Positions 9,901 to 23,194 of a stretch of 64,000 bases of DNA are shown one piece after another. Each line of letters starts with the position of its first letter. The first letter of the stretch is position 1. Below the pieces are notes generated by a model, which saw only the letters and a list, made by a program, of their open reading frames with translations, was not told where the DNA came from and ran no database searches. The translations under genes were made by a program, and so were the position numbers. This DNA comes from Spirometra erinaceieuropaei (taxonomy: Eukaryota; Platyhelminthes; Cestoda; Diphyllobothriidea; Diphyllobothriidae): contig CACRXP010000901.1 in assembly GCA_902702965.1 (NCBI GenBank), positions 1 through 64,000 on the forward strand. Reading direction: 5' to 3'.

Positions 9901-12900
9901 GTATGTTTCACGGAAAAGTTTCGTTTTGGAGAAGGCCAAAGACGTCAATTCCTCGAATGTGTGTCAAATGCCTGTACTTACTTTTACGATTACACACTAT
10001 ACGTTAAGAATAAAAAACCGTAACTTACACTTAATTATAAAACAAAATGTAAAAAATACTACTCTGGCAGTCCTTTGAAATATAATTCGGTATGTACAAT
10101 GACAGCCAGCCGATCGTCTAATTTTCAGCGAGGCTTCTTTACGGAATAACTAGGAGTGTGTCAAACTATTTTTTTACTGCACTCGTAAGGCCGTAGGCCC
10201 GGGTTGCGATGACTTAGTTCAATTTCCTGTCTGACTATTGAATGGAAAATCGGAGCTTTGTTTGGAAAGACAACAATAGGCGTATTGTTTTTAATGCCTG
10301 ACGAGCATTTTTCCCCCGTAGGCTCAGTGTCCTCTCTAGCCGTGGTGGAGATCGACGGACAAACAGACGTTAATGGACAATGTTATTTTCAGTGTTTTCT
10401 ACAGAACGACCAGAAAAAGGTGTCATCTATTCTATGATCTTCTTAAGCTATCAAAGAGAGTACTTTACACGTAGTTTGCCCAATTGGTGTATTTCAGACA
10501 TCGGTCTTTTCAGAGATGGCGGTTTCGTCTGTATTTGCATGCCAATCAGATCACGAATACTCATCGTCAAAAAGTGAACTTCCGCAGAGGAATATGTGCG
10601 ATTGATTAAGCATACGAAAGCTACGAACTTGTGTTTTGAAAAGTACTTTAATGCGGCATTTTACATATGCTTTTATTTTCTCAAACAAACCAGACTCACC
10701 TAACTAATATTAATGATTTTCCAACAAAAAGACATTTTTCCAAAAAAACGGAAGTACAATTTTACTAAAATACACTTGACCAAGGCAAAGTTGATGAAAC
10801 AGGCAGAATGTAATGACATCAAGAACTTTCCCGATCTCACATTTGACTGCATAAGGCCATTGCGTATTAATAATATAAGATAAACTATTCAGTTAGAGGT
10901 GAAATGTGATAAGTATATAAAACATGGTCTGTAAGTCTGATGTGTTGGTGTGCATAGCGAGGGGGAAGGGGAGGGGAAATTAGCTGAGCAATCGAGTTCA
11001 GCTCACGGTGGCGGGACGGTAGTCAGCCATGCGGAGGGGAGGTGAACAGACAAGAGAGGGAAAGGGGTTACGTCCACTGTCGATTCTTACCATGGCGCTA
11101 CGAGGTTAATCACGTGATCCAGTCGTTTCCAGAATTCTCGTTTTCTTTTCCGTACTGCGGCGGCTTCTGCAGGAAGCAGGAGAAGTCATCCGAAATGCAG
11201 TCACTGGGTCCCCCGTATGTCCAAGGTGCTTCGTAATTGAGCTCCTGGATATCTATTTTCTGCTCTTGACAGTTTATCTTATCTTATTAATGCAAAATTA
11301 TTATACGCAGTCGAATAAGAGGTCCCGACATTTTACAACGTCATTAAATTCTACTTGTTTCGTTGTCTTTGTTTTGTTTAAAAAGGCATCTGTTTGCATG
11401 TCCACTTGACTATATTTAGCATGTTTCTTTGAATAATTTTAGGCCCTATTCTATAATTTTAAGCAATGGCGTACGTGTACTTCATGCTAGAAGTCAGCAT
11501 AAAAATCCTCTGGATACAGATACAAATTTTTCATAAAACAATTCTGTTTTCTTCAACGAGATAAGTTGTTAATATGCTTCGCTCGAGACAAGGAATTTTA
11601 TACTATCGTCTACCTAATGCATAAACGTCCTGATGTCTGAGGATACCCCCACCGAAAATTTAGATTACGTGAATCATGTTCCCGCTACTTTGCAGACTGT
11701 AGCTTATAACATTGATCAGTGAATAGCATAATTTTCAACATTTCCAAAACGTGCTGTAACTTTGCGCTACGGGAACATATAAAATGCAAAATGATAACAG
11801 AAGGCTTAATCCCAGACTCCCAAAAACACATTTGGCCCGATTTATCGACGAAAATAAGGCAAAAATAGTATTTCCCTCTCGTCAACGCCCTCTGTTTGAA
11901 ACAAAGAGCCATTGAAGATTTTGTTACAGCACAACATGTAGCACTGTCTTATGGTGTTTTTGTCAAACCAGTTTCTGTCTACCGACGGTCATGTCGAAAA
12001 TATCCTGCTTGAATCGAATGTACGACTGCATATTTTGAAGGTTTAGAGTATGCATCCCACAGAAAAACATAACTGGCTTTAGAATTGCGTGTAACGGACA
12101 CCAATTGTCTTTTATTCAAACTAACTGTTTTACTTTACAGGTATTTCAGTCATTGTAGACGAAGTGAGTAAACTGAAGTCAACCTTGTAATGCACAACTA
12201 TATATTTACAAGAAGAAAAACGAGCGACCACCTTTAATCACTATCTCTTTGTTTGAAAAGATTGACTCTTTAGGAAAATTCCCAAAACTGCCTAAATCCA
12301 TAATTTCTTATCCTGTGTAGAAATGAGTGGGCTTTGCAGAGCACTCGATCAGCACTTCAAAATGCGCATACTTTTAACGATGCACTAAGGAAGATGGCTG
12401 ACTATATAGCAATCGGAGAAAACTTGATATAGTTTACACTTTAAGGATTCACTTTGTAATTCTTCATACAGGCACCCGAGTAAGCCACATGTAGGTGAGT
12501 CCTGGAGTGACAAGCAGGTTTTTTTTATTCAAAACGTATGGGCTCCACAACGTGTGCTCCCCGTGTTATTTAGCGAGTCTAAAATAGTGCTGCCGAACAT
12601 TACAATGACAGGAGGGAGTGAGATCGCCTAAACATGAACTACCTCCTAGCAACTTTTGAGAGCTGCAATACTGGGTTTGTACAATTGCATTCTATGACCT
12701 AGTTTACCTTCATTGTAAATAAATGCTGGGTGAGGTCGCATGGTACTACTTGTGCTGGTATAAGTACTATCAGCCGATAGGTAAAATAGAATGTCGAATG
12801 TTTGTAAGAGAATGTACTACTCAATAATCTATAAAAGCAGATTCGGTGGACAAGTCGGTGAACATAAGTGCGTTTGTCGGAATTCCATATGTGGCCAATA

Positions 12901-15400
12901 CATACAGTAAGCTTGTCAAAGAATGAAATCTGCCAAAGTTTACAAAACCTTGCTAATTTTTCGTAGACTGGTAAAAAAGACTGAAGCAAAACTATGAGTC
13001 AATAATAGACGACTTTAAATGAATTGAGAACATTGAAGAAGTATTAAAAGCGATATTATGTATTAAGAAATAAAAATTTTCCTTACCAGTAGAAATTTTG
13101 AAAACGTCTAAATCCTAGTTGAGGAAACGTAAATTCTAGGTTTGCAGAGATCCTGGATATGCAGAAACTGGGCAAACAAGGCAGCGTAAGTAGAATAACT
13201 TTTGCAAATAAATGAAGTTCGAACTCAAATATATCTAAGAAATTAGTGTTATGTCAAGTGTGGTGGTTAGCTAACAGCCCTTCCTTCGAGTGCATATTTC
13301 AAAACGGTTTCATGAGGAGCAACTGTATTTTTCCGTCTTTGCATTTTTAAGAAACGGTTGGCAAGGCGATCAGAAGTTCTCTTGGTTTCACTGATAGGAA
13401 CGTCGTAGGAACAAAAGTATTTACATGGTCACATGCTGATCAGCCGGTCGGTGGCTAACATTTCGAATGGAATTGGTAGATTTAATCGTAAAAATACCAT
13501 TTCCTTTCGTCACATTTCTTTACGGTTTTTTAATGCCGTATTTTTTGCGTTTCAGATCGTCCTCGAGATTAAATGTCCGACATTTTGCGTGCCTAAAACT
13601 AATCGTCTTAACTTTAATCATCATAGTTAAGTATACAGGGCCCACAGCACATGCACAAATAGAGAGATTGTATTTGAATTAACCATTTAGCAGGGGAAAT
13701 CCGTTCAGTAGAAAGTGGAACAAACGAGATATCGCTGACATCCTGGAGGAATTAACTCAATCTTCTTCCTTTATTGCGATCATCCAGCTGACCGGTTTGT
13801 GCATAACTCTTTAACGTGCATAAAACCGATCTGTGCAATATGATCGTTATGGTCTCCACCACTGCCAATTCGAGTTGTCGTTGTGACTTCTGGCTCATTT
13901 TGCGACCTTTTTTTGACTGAGTCTGTTATCGCTTGTTTTCTTATCGACCCAGATGCAAAAGTTGGCGACAGTATGTGTAGATTTTATGAGAAGTCATCAA
14001 AAAATTACCTGTATGTACCAAGATGTAATCTGGCATTTCTGTGATTACGATTAACGTGTTGGCCCTGGCATACAACAACGACAGTCAGAGAGTATCAATT
14101 CCCCATCTCATGATTAAGGGAAATAAATTGGCCACTTATATTGTACAACCAGCTGCGCTGAAAAAATCAACTGAAAACTAGTTGATGAAACGTATCTGCG
14201 CTTGGAGTTGTACCTTCACACAATGTCCAGCCCATACGCAAGCGTAGTCAATAAATCATTTGAGATTAAACTTAAGATATACATTTTTACGATATATTGG
14301 AAATATCTTTTCTCCTAGGGAATCGTCTAATCCAAAAACGTTTCTTAAACACTTTGCAAAGTTATACGGAATCGAACAAAATCACATCGTCTTTTTTTGA
14401 TCAAGGGTGAAAATGTTCACTACAGGCTGAAGTCGGGATACATTTTCGTGAAGTTAATGAAGTATCAAGTACTTTCCTTCAATTTCATCGTGAAAGAAAT
14501 CTTTTTGAAGGACGCTCACCGTCTGTTCTAGCTTGAGACTTTTTGTTATTCGTTCCATCTGTCTCTTTCGTCTTGGACCCTTTGTAAAGAATGCGGATAT
14601 CCCTTTTTCCTTGGGGCACTAGAAGACCGGCCTAGACTTATGATATTAACTGACAAGCAGATAGACGTCTGAAGCATACTCCTTTAAGGTCTTTTGGATA
14701 TGGCATCATATTTGGCCGTTATATTTATCTTTGAATAACATTCTGATTGCCAGTTTTTTGAAAAATTCGTTCAATTTTTCTACAAAAATTAAATCGCTTT
14801 CAAATTATAAATCCAGGAATGACGGAAAAGCTTCAAGTATTCAGTATAAGGAAGAAAATTCTTTCACCGAACGAAACGTAGCGTTTGATTATATTTATTG
14901 AAAATGTAGATCACACATTGTATTTTTGCATTCCTTTTCCTTTTTGTACCAGAATATCCAAATATAACAAGGTAGGTTCCGACCACATCAAGCAACCAGT
15001 TATGCGACACAAACTTCGCAGACTAGAGATACTGTTTGTGTAAAACCGGGCTATTATTCCTCTTAATTTGTTAAAGACTGAATAAATAATTTTAATTTTT
15101 AGCAGAGAACGACACATTCGCAAAATTGTGAACTCAATCAAGTGGTCTACAGGACGTTGCGCGCCTTTAAGTTACATCATTTGGTCAATGAGAATAATCC
15201 AAAATTGCCTTAGGCAGCAACAGCCTTGAGTTTCCCCAGATCTTCTTCTGTCTACTGCTCTAAACTGCGCCTGACTCAAACAATCTTAGCTTGTCTCTCA
15301 GGTTATATGGGCCTTGAATTTGGACCTGACTGGATGGTAACCGTATCCCGTCCAGAAATGTTCATCTCAATTTCCCTAACTTTTATCACTATTTATATAT
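9901..15400. other. no gene recognised
   Basis: This is AT-rich sequence with only short frames. A G/A-rich, GC-richer island at about 10955-11240 (gagggggaaggggagggg) stands out from its surroundings but has no convincing exon or promoter signature. Frames at 11685-11912 and 12699-12989 (minus) look random in composition. Confidence 0.45.
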
Positions 15401-15404
15401 ATAC

Positions 15405-16060
15405 ATTGAAAATAAGTAAGATTCTTTGGGAAGGGAATAAACTTTAATGAGTAAATTTTCGAGTCTGGATCCCCAGCTCGTCGTCAGACTTTTGGGCAAT
15501 GTACAAAAACAGTTAACTATTTAACCGTGTCAAACAAATGATTCTATGGTTGGCCGAAGTCTGCGCCAATGCGCGTCAACGATTTCGTCATTCCTTCGGC
15601 ATTGGCTGCGCTCGCTTCCATTTGTCCTTGAGAAATTTGTATGTGGCATCTAAATCGATATGCCGATTGATGCATGTATATGTATATATATGCTGGAAAA
15701 CGGGCATCCCAAGAAATTTAATTGAAAATAAATAAGATTCTTTGGGAAGGGAATAAACTTTAATGGGAAGCAATGCACTCAGATGAGGCATGCATCAATC
15801 GGCATATCGATTTAGATGCCACATACAAATTTCTCAAGGACAAATGGAAGCGAGCGCAGCCAATGCCGAAGGAATGACGAAATCGTTGACGCGCATTGGC
15901 GCAGACTTCGGCCAACCATAGAATCATTTGTTTGACACGGTTAAATAGTTAACTGTTTTTGTACATTGCCCAAAAGTCTGACGACGAGCTGGGGATCCAG
16001 ACTCGAAAATTTACTCATTAAAGTTTATTCCCTTCCCAAAGAATCTTACTTATTTTCAAT
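15405..16060. repeat. long palindrome, 2 x 272 bp arms
   Basis: The left arm 15405-15676 and right arm 15789-16060 are reverse complements over 272 bp without indels (every pair of positions sums to 31465), with identity close to 100 percent by eye. The 112-bp spacer holds a second copy of the arm start (about 15721-15765, direct repeat of 15405-15454). It also holds 'gctggaaaacgggcatccc' (15691-15710), whose complement lies just outside the right arm at 16070-16090, next to (TA)n. Short frames across it mirror each other and are not evidence of genes. Confidence 0.85.
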
Positions 16061-16119
16061 TAAATTTCTTGGGATGCCCGTTTTCCAGCATATATATATA
16101 CATATACATAGAGGACTAC

Positions 16120-16360
16120 CGGCAGAGAGAAAGTGAGATTGGAATGGCCATTTCTAACATGTCAACCGTTATCGGCCAGCCCCAGCTGCGTTTTTCGTCG
16201 CTGATAGGACAACTGGTGGGACGTATGACTTAATGCAATTGCTGACCAGAAATCTGAGACCCGAATACCGGATCCTGTAGACCTGGGGTTGAGTATGGCT
16301 GTCTGGCGGGAGGTAGCAAGCCAGGACTGGCCATCCAAGTCTCCCTAGTCATTCATCAGT
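16120..16360. repeat. inverted pair of SINE-body fragments
   Basis: The plus-strand piece at about 16270-16350 ('ggggttgagtatggctg ... ggccatccaagtctccct') matches the SINE body at 34600-34680. Its complement appears at about 16120-16195. The two face each other, as do the pieces at 34230-34400 and 34555-34690. No tRNA-like head is clear here. Confidence 0.5.
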
Positions 16361-16778
16361 TGTCGCTATAAAACCACCTGCGAGAACTCTAGATTTAGAC
16401 TCTCCTACGTATATATGTCTTCCGTCCACCACCCCGCCGAAAAATAAAAGGAGGAAGAAGAACAAGGAGCAAATTAAGGGTCACTGAGTTCATGGACCCA
16501 GCCGTACCTGTGGCGAAGTTTTGGACAGTTTTTCGTTTGCATCCTCAGATTAGTGGTCCTGCTCTGTTCGTTCTCGTCATCCTCGTATAATAGTCATGTT
16601 AAAGGTAAGAGCGTCGAACTGCCCGATTAAGTTTGACTCCTCCCCGAACCTAACGGCCAGTGCGCAACACCCGTGTGCCAACTAGCCAAAGAAGCGGATT
16701 AATTTATCAAGAGCAGCAACATTCCGCCCGATTAGGCGGGGAGACCCTGCGTGACATTTTAACTTTGCTGCCTCGCCG

Positions 16779-16874
16779 ATGGCCGCAAAGAGGGCAAAGG
16801 GTAAACGAACCCCCAAGCCGTCGATCAAAGAAGTCACGGTCAATTCGAAGCAAAGTTTTGACGCGAGCTGTTGA
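16779..16874 (+). CDS. short ORF, possible small basic peptide or first exon
   Basis: An ATG in reasonable context (ccgATGg) opens 31 codons: MAAKRAKGKRTPKPSIKEVT and 11 more residues, rich in Lys/Arg, ending at TGA. The region 16640-17000 is richer in GC than its surroundings, and a longer frame without recognisable domains overlaps it in another phase. There is no splice donor that clearly extends the short frame. It may be chance. It is listed because the N-terminus is protein-like. Confidence 0.15.
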   Translation: MAAKRAKGKRTPKPSIKEVTVNSKQSFDASC

Positions 16875-17019
16875 CGACAGTGGGAACAGCTGCATCGTGC
16901 CCATGATAATGGAAATGAGGAAGGTACCGATACGTAAGGAAAATGCCTTCTCCTCTTCCTCATCTTTACGGATAATAACAGAGACAGTATACGTGGACGA
17001 CGAATACTTGTGGATTTAG

Positions 17020-19371
17020 GTGTGTTGAACAGCAGAAAAATGCGTACCTTGCATATATCCCTCTCAGGAACGTCTTGTAAGAACAAACCTTGTAACGAAA
17101 GAGACTTCTTATTAAATAACTAATTGTACGGTTACATGACCTCAGTCCACTCCCCATTAAGAAAAATTAAATCATTAAATTGACAAACAGCAAAAAAAGC
17201 GCTTTCATGCAGTTGGCTACTACTTAATTACACTGGGTTCTTAAAATCAACAAAAATCTTCGACCCCCACGATGTTGACTTAATAATGGGCAATGCAAAG
17301 GCATTTTTAGCAAAAAACACGCACAAGCGAATTTTCAGGGGCATCTGGTCAGTAATGGACCTAAAAATGGAGCATTTTTACGCCTATTGTCATTAAACTG
17401 ACACATGGGTTAGGTATCGGAACGTGTCTGTGAACGAGGCGCGACAAACCCATTGCTAAACATGTCCGTTTGCATCAATCATTCGTCCAGTCTGTGTTTC
17501 TGCGCAATTGTGACTGCCGGACTGTAACCGGATAAGACGGCTAAAAACTGGACCTTCTTGAACAATATCGCCTGACAACCATCCTTTGAGTGAGATACAC
17601 GGACCTAGGGCCGAGCCGTACAGTCTCCACACGCAGTGATAAAATCGCAAGAATATACCGGACCCTCTGATTTGCTTTGACCATGGTTCTCGTCCTCCGC
17701 CCGCAAAGTTTAAAGTTCGTCGAAATGGAGATCAACTCAGACTCTTGGTCTTCAAAGTCCGAAAAGATGTGGAAGTAATTCTTGAACTTTTGGCCTTTCG
17801 GCTCCATTGTTGGAATTGCGAGTGCGTCAGATACCCTGATGCGGAAAGCCACACACGCAGGGGAACAGTCTGCGACATTAGTGAGGCTGGTAGACCGAGC
17901 ATGGCCAAAACCGTTCCAAGCACAAATAATAATGCCACTTGAAGTGCCGTTTCTTTACGGTTGGAGAGAACTTCCGGTAACTGCACAAGTAAAACTTTTC
18001 TAATATTCAGTTAATGAGAGCCCGTCATTGACGTGTTCGTAACAAAGACTTTGCTCGGCGAACTCGAGAATGGAATATACAGAACACATCAAGACTTCTA
18101 ATTCTGCAGAAACGCCGTACAGAGTTCTAGTGGAACGCCTTTTCAACAGATTAAACTGCTCAGCGAGAAGGAGACAGAGGCATGGAAACTGTAGTGGCTG
18201 CATAAACCGATTTTAGGGAACGTCGTCATCAAATTCCCAAAAACCGATTCCTTCGTAGCTGACCATAAAAGGCAAATAGAATGATCTGTGACGGTTTTGA
18301 CGTTCCATTGATCTTATCCAAGGATTTGATGAAACGAATTTTTAGGTTTCGGCAGAATCCATCAACCAGAAGACAGCATGTGCAAAGGAGATATAGGGGT
18401 CAGGGAGCAGCCAAACTTATGTGGAGAGTCCGTTTTCGTGTGAGAGTTTCGACGCTGTGACTGCCTCCGTAAGCTCATCGGTAAGGTCACAAAAAAGTAA
18501 GCGCGATGCTTATAACGTTCTCACAAACTGGCGGCTTATATCTTATGAGCCCCAAGTGAGAACGGCAGTAAAGAAAATCAGTGAGGGAGTAAAGTTAGCA
18601 TTCAAGGTGTCCATTTACCTGATCATAGAGCACTCAAGCGGTGCTGGGGTTGACCTCCAGCGGTGTGTTCATTAAGATAAATCAAACATGACAGTCAGGG
18701 AAAAGGAATGAGAATGTTAAAAGTCTCTTAGTTTGATGCTTTAGCACAAGCATAGTGTTCTCGGTACGGGAGTGACTCGTTGCCACAAACTGCTGTCATA
18801 CCCAAAATGTGGGCATCTTCGCGGACAGTAGGATCAGATCAAGAGCATCATAAGTCTGCGCCTGCTCACCAGCCATTGCGTTCCAACCGGCCAAATGTTT
18901 ACTCCAGTACACATGTGACAGTGAAATAATAGAAAGGTACGCATGTTTACTGTAGATTATTGCACAGATCGAAAAGTTCCGAAATGATACGTTGACGACT
19001 TCGAGCAAACAGATTCTCTTCTGCGATTCCACCAACGCCTGCATCTGGTGAGTGGCAACAGAAGATCGACAACATAGCGACGCACTCACAAGTCATTAGG
19101 GCGCTGTTTCATATAAATGCCGTTAGACGGAAAATAAGATGAAAACCTTGCGGATCTCACACGCATTAAAACATTACTTTCAAACGAGTAAAAGTACTGA
19201 AAGGTAGGACAAAGGAGTTTTTAGGAGTATAATCGTTTGCAATTAAAGAACAATGAGTTACGGAAACAGCATTATAAATGAAAACAAAAAACTCGGCCTT
19301 TTGCAAGCATATTTCTGTCATATAAGGTTTCTAATTTTTTGCAAAGTACACGTTTATCTATCACCGCATAT
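17020..19371. other. no gene recognised
   Basis: The minus-strand frames at 17541-17986 include one hydrophobic stretch (TALQVALLFVLGTVLAMLGL). The two overlapping frames contradict each other, and no domain, start context or splice structure supports either. The plus-strand frame 18421-18675 is likewise unrecognised. Confidence 0.4.
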
Positions 19372-19403
19372 ACAGCAGATGTGCTTACTCAGGAAATGCT
19401 GAG

Positions 19404-19610
19404 AGACTGATGACTTTTAAAGGAGACGCATGCTTTCTTTCAATAACCCCCATAAAAGCATNNNNNNNNNNNNNNNNNNNNNNNNNNNNNNNNNNNNNNN
19501 NNNNNNNNNNNNNNNNNNNNNNNNNNNNNNNNNNNNNNNNNNNNNNNNNNNATGCTTTTATGGGGGTTATTGAAAGAAAGCATGCGTCTCCTTTAAAATT
19601 CAGCAGTCTC
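19404..19610. repeat. inverted repeat whose loop is an assembly gap
   Basis: The left arm (about 19404-19461) and right arm (19552-19610) are complementary. The inner 47 bp, from 'ttttaaaggagacgcatgc' to 'cccataaaagcat', are perfect. The outer part ('gagactgatgactttta' against 'gagactgctgaatttta') has two mismatches. The arms meet at a run of N. A fragment resembling an FB end (GATGTGCTTACTCAGGAAAT) lies just to the left at 19380-19399. Confidence 0.8.
19462..19551. other. assembly gap (90 N)
   Basis: There are ninety ambiguous bases exactly between the two arms of an inverted repeat. The true loop content and length are unknown. Confidence 0.99.
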
Positions 19611-20760
19611 CCAACAGCCAGACTGGATAATGGGGTAATCTCAGGGGTGGAAAACATATTATGCTATCACAGTCATATCCTGCGGGTGATGTTAGCTAAA
19701 TGATAGCTCATAATCCTGCCTCCTACGCCTAGTTCGGAGTTAATGGCAAAGGCTGGGATCAGGATAGCTCACCAGCTTGCATCTCTGCCCGTCTCATAAG
19801 CCCGCATGTCGGTATGTCTCCCGCCGTTGCATCCAATCTTCAAAGATCGCGACTAACGTTTCACTCCGTGACAGAGGCGGTAGTGAGATAATAAAAATCG
19901 CGCATTTTATAGTGTTCTTTAAACCCATCCGAGGAAGAATTCTTGCCTAGGTAAGAAAAGTCAGAAGTAATACATGGGCCGTCTCGACAACCGATCCCTT
20001 TTCTGGATCGGATGGCAGGAGGGGGATGCCAGGATGGCGATCACGGTCACTAGGAGTAAAATGCTTCACAGTAGCACCTCAAGACAAAGAATAAGGTGTG
20101 GATCCTGCGGACCGCCATTGTGTCACTAATTATGGCTTTGAATGAAAAGTACGGAAGAATTTATTTAAAAAGCGTTTTGAACAGAACTTTTTTGTAATTA
20201 AACTGTGCAAAAATCTATCGATCTTCGGAAACCGCTTTCCAAATGGAGACAAAAACACAAAAATAATATCGCATCATTGTGATTTCCTTTGCACAATATT
20301 AAATTCATTGTAGCAAATAAAAAACGAGACAAATTTTTGTTTATAAGTGGTTGTATCATTTTATCCCTCATGTTTAGCTAACAGAAATACATTTTTGTCT
20401 GTCCCGCTTTAACCAGGGGCCTTCCCCTAAGGCAAGGTTTCGTTAATTACCCAACTGTTTGTTGTCTATCAAAACACCCGAGCCTATTACCATAGCCCTG
20501 TTTTCAAGCAAAGTAACGGGCGTATCCTTCTAAAGTCATCGGTTCCAGTAAAAAAATTTGGAAAATTGGAAAATAACACAACACAGATGGAAAAGACACT
20601 GGGCAGTGTAGTAATTTCATGTGTTATCCTAGTCTTCCTCAAGTTGAGGATACAAGAAATGGCAAAAAGACAAAATTTAAATAGCATGGGATATTGAAAG
20701 TGTTATTTATTTTACATGAAAATTATACAGCCTCGAAACTGAGGACCCTAAACGTAAATG
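19611..20760. other. no gene recognised
   Basis: No domain-bearing frame or clear repeat boundary was found. Confidence 0.45.
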
Positions 20761-20769
20761 CAATAGCAG

Positions 20770-21085
20770 GTCAGGCTGAAAATTGTTGGAAAATCAAAGA
20801 ACGTTTTTAAAACCCAAAGATGCTGTTTCTTTAAAAAATCTTTGAGGAAGAAATATCTCTTTACCAAGTAGGAAAAACAAGGGATATTTTGTAGCATAAT
20901 TTCCTAAAATTTTTGGTCTTACGGATGTCGAAAACCAGTATGCTATCATTTTTGCCGTGCGATTTTAGTCGGCGGCTGAAAATAAGTTTATTCAAAAATC
21001 CCCATCCCGGTTTGTTTAAAATTTCATGGAATTATGTCAAATAATTATTAGTATCGCAACCCTCTTATGTAGACCTTTTTGGTCA
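20770..21085. repeat. degenerate FB right arm
   Basis: This diverged copy carries 'gcaggtcaggctgaaaattg', 'aaaacccaaagatgctgttt', 'ggatgtcgaaaaccag', and an end block 'attagtatcgcaaccctctta', in the order seen in complete FB copies. No left arm is evident. It is old and truncated. Confidence 0.4.
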
Positions 21086-21945
21086 AATTGTGGCTAGCAC
21101 TTTTGAGGATGCTTGCTGACTGTAAGACCAAGAAACAAAGAAGAGGGAATAAAGGATATCCCGTCAAATGATCGTCTTCAAGGAAACTTGAGTCACAAAC
21201 CGAGGTGGGAATGATAGTGCATTTATAAAGGGTTTCATGCGCTGCGCCAAAAGTTATGGGAAATAGTATTCGTCCGAATAAAAAGATCACAGAAACGTAG
21301 GGAGTTTTACTAAGACTTTTGGTAGATGACAAAATTCGAGAAGAATTGACCAGCGGAACCTTACTTTATCTGTCAACTGTGCAAGTTATACCCACAGGAG
21401 ACAATAGAAGACATAGGAATCACCAAGCGTTTTGGTATTCTTCTTTTAGTAAGTCACGCATGTCGCCACTCAAGCCGTGGTTTGCTGAAGGCGGTAATCA
21501 GATTATGGATCATGATAGGGGATCGAGATATTGGTAAATCGGCTCTTTCGTTACCTCACCTTCAGACTTTTTGTCGGTCTCTACAGTTTCTTTGTTTAGT
21601 TGCCGTCCTCTGCACGCGTTCAAAGCGATTGGAACAGTAATCTTTCTTCCCGGTGAGTAACCAGCTTTCATTTTGTTCGCACAGGGTAGAATGGTGATTA
21701 TCTGGTCGGAATTAGGTGGCGACTGTGTCCTATCAAAATTAAAGGTTGTTGCAAGGCAAAAATGTGAAACTTACAGTGCCCTTGTTCCCTGGAGCAAGTT
21801 TACTCCACCTCATGTGTCCTATATAGAGACAGTCTGTGATAATGTAGTGTTAGGCTTTATTAAAGACCATATTTCATACTTCGAGTTCGACGTTCGAAAA
21901 GACGAATTTATCCTCTAATTAACAAAGCTGCAGACTTTTACTGAC
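21086..21945. other. no gene recognised
   Basis: Frames at 21048-21332 (minus), 21319-21537 and 21673-21918 (plus) are open, but no family is recognised and splice structure is not evident. Confidence 0.4.
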
Positions 21946-21948
21946 AGA

Positions 21949-22136
21949 TATATCTTCCATTCTTAGCTGTCCAATTCGAAGAAGCATAATTTTGTACAAA
22001 TATTTATAAAATATGATTCATTGTTCACTTTGGCTATGAGACATATCTTTCATGCTTTGCTGCCGAATTCTAAGCAGTAGAGGTTCGTGCAAATAGTTAT
22101 GAAATATGATCATTTGTGCACTTTGGCAATGAGATA
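21949..22136. repeat. two-copy tandem repeat, unit about 93 bp
   Basis: Unit 1 (21949-22042) and unit 2 (22043-22136) share 'ataaaatatgattcattg' / 'atgaaatatgatcatttg' and 'cactttggcaatgaga' with several substitutions. This is an old local duplication. Confidence 0.6.
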
Positions 22137-23194
22137 TTTTTCGGACGATAAAGTCGTCTGAAGTCAGTGGCAGGGTTATCTGTCACTCCGATTGCGACTA
22201 TTTTCCAGATTTAATCACCTTCCATAGGTGTCAAGACATACACTTAAAAATTCGCCCTCTGGGATGTAAAAAAGGAGCTAAAATATTTTTTCATAGCAGT
22301 TAGCTTTGTAATCCCACCCGCATAATCCCCTCCATTTGTAAACATAAGAAAACGTTTCGGCCAGCAACTGGCGCATTTCAGCGCATTTTGCTTGGAGCAT
22401 TTTTTGGGCCGCTTCAAGCTGTTTCAGATGACAAACCAAGATTTTTTATGGCAGACACTCCCCCTGCCCTCCAGTTTTGAGGTGAATGAACAAATGTTTC
22501 TGTGCTAGCGTTAATCCACTGACAAACACTTCGAACGGAATATTTTGACTTGCCGGAGCTGCGAGCATTCTCCGTCTCTAACAAATGTCCCAAGCAGTGC
22601 GTAAGCTGCAAAACCTCTTTTGATGCCAGGAAGCGCCGATGATTCTTCCGAACAAGCTACATTCAGTTTCTGTGCTTAAAAAATTTGCGACGACGACGAC
22701 GACAATGCTGGACTTTATTTCCTGTATTCTGATCACTTTTAATGCGAGCTTCTGGTAGTGACATTCGAACTTCCCTTTCAGCAAGCGGTATTAGGCCCTC
22801 AAATCAAACGAAGTTGTGTAAGAGTTAACCGACAGCCACTGTTTGGCTGATCATCCCGTGTATGTACCTCAGAGAGCAAATAATTGCAGCGCTTCACATA
22901 CGCAAAACATTAGAATGTCTGCAAGTTTTGCCTCTAGGAGCGGATACAAATTTTCTTGGTTGCTTCATTGGAGATTATTGATATACATGTTGTATTAGTT
23001 AATTATTGTTATGTTCAGTGTCAGGAAGTCACTTTTGACTTCCTTTGCGAAGACGGACGCATTTTTCAATACTCCCTACATACAGTAGACAAAGGCCAGT
23101 CTAAAAAATAGAGCATTCCCAGGAAGGAAACTCTGTTTTCGAGGACTGTGTTACTGGATTCACAGTAAGGCTACGTCACATTTACTGAGACGAA
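22137..23194. other. no gene recognised
   Basis: A short (GAC)5 microsatellite is at 22687-22702. No gene or mobile element was recognised. Confidence 0.45.

Noticed and set aside
16660..17019. 119-codon plus-strand ORF
   Set aside because: No domain, start or splice support. Conflicting long frames on the other strand suggest composition only.
17541..17986. minus-strand membrane protein
   Set aside because: A single hydrophobic run in one frame, with an overlapping equally long frame in another phase. No family recognised.
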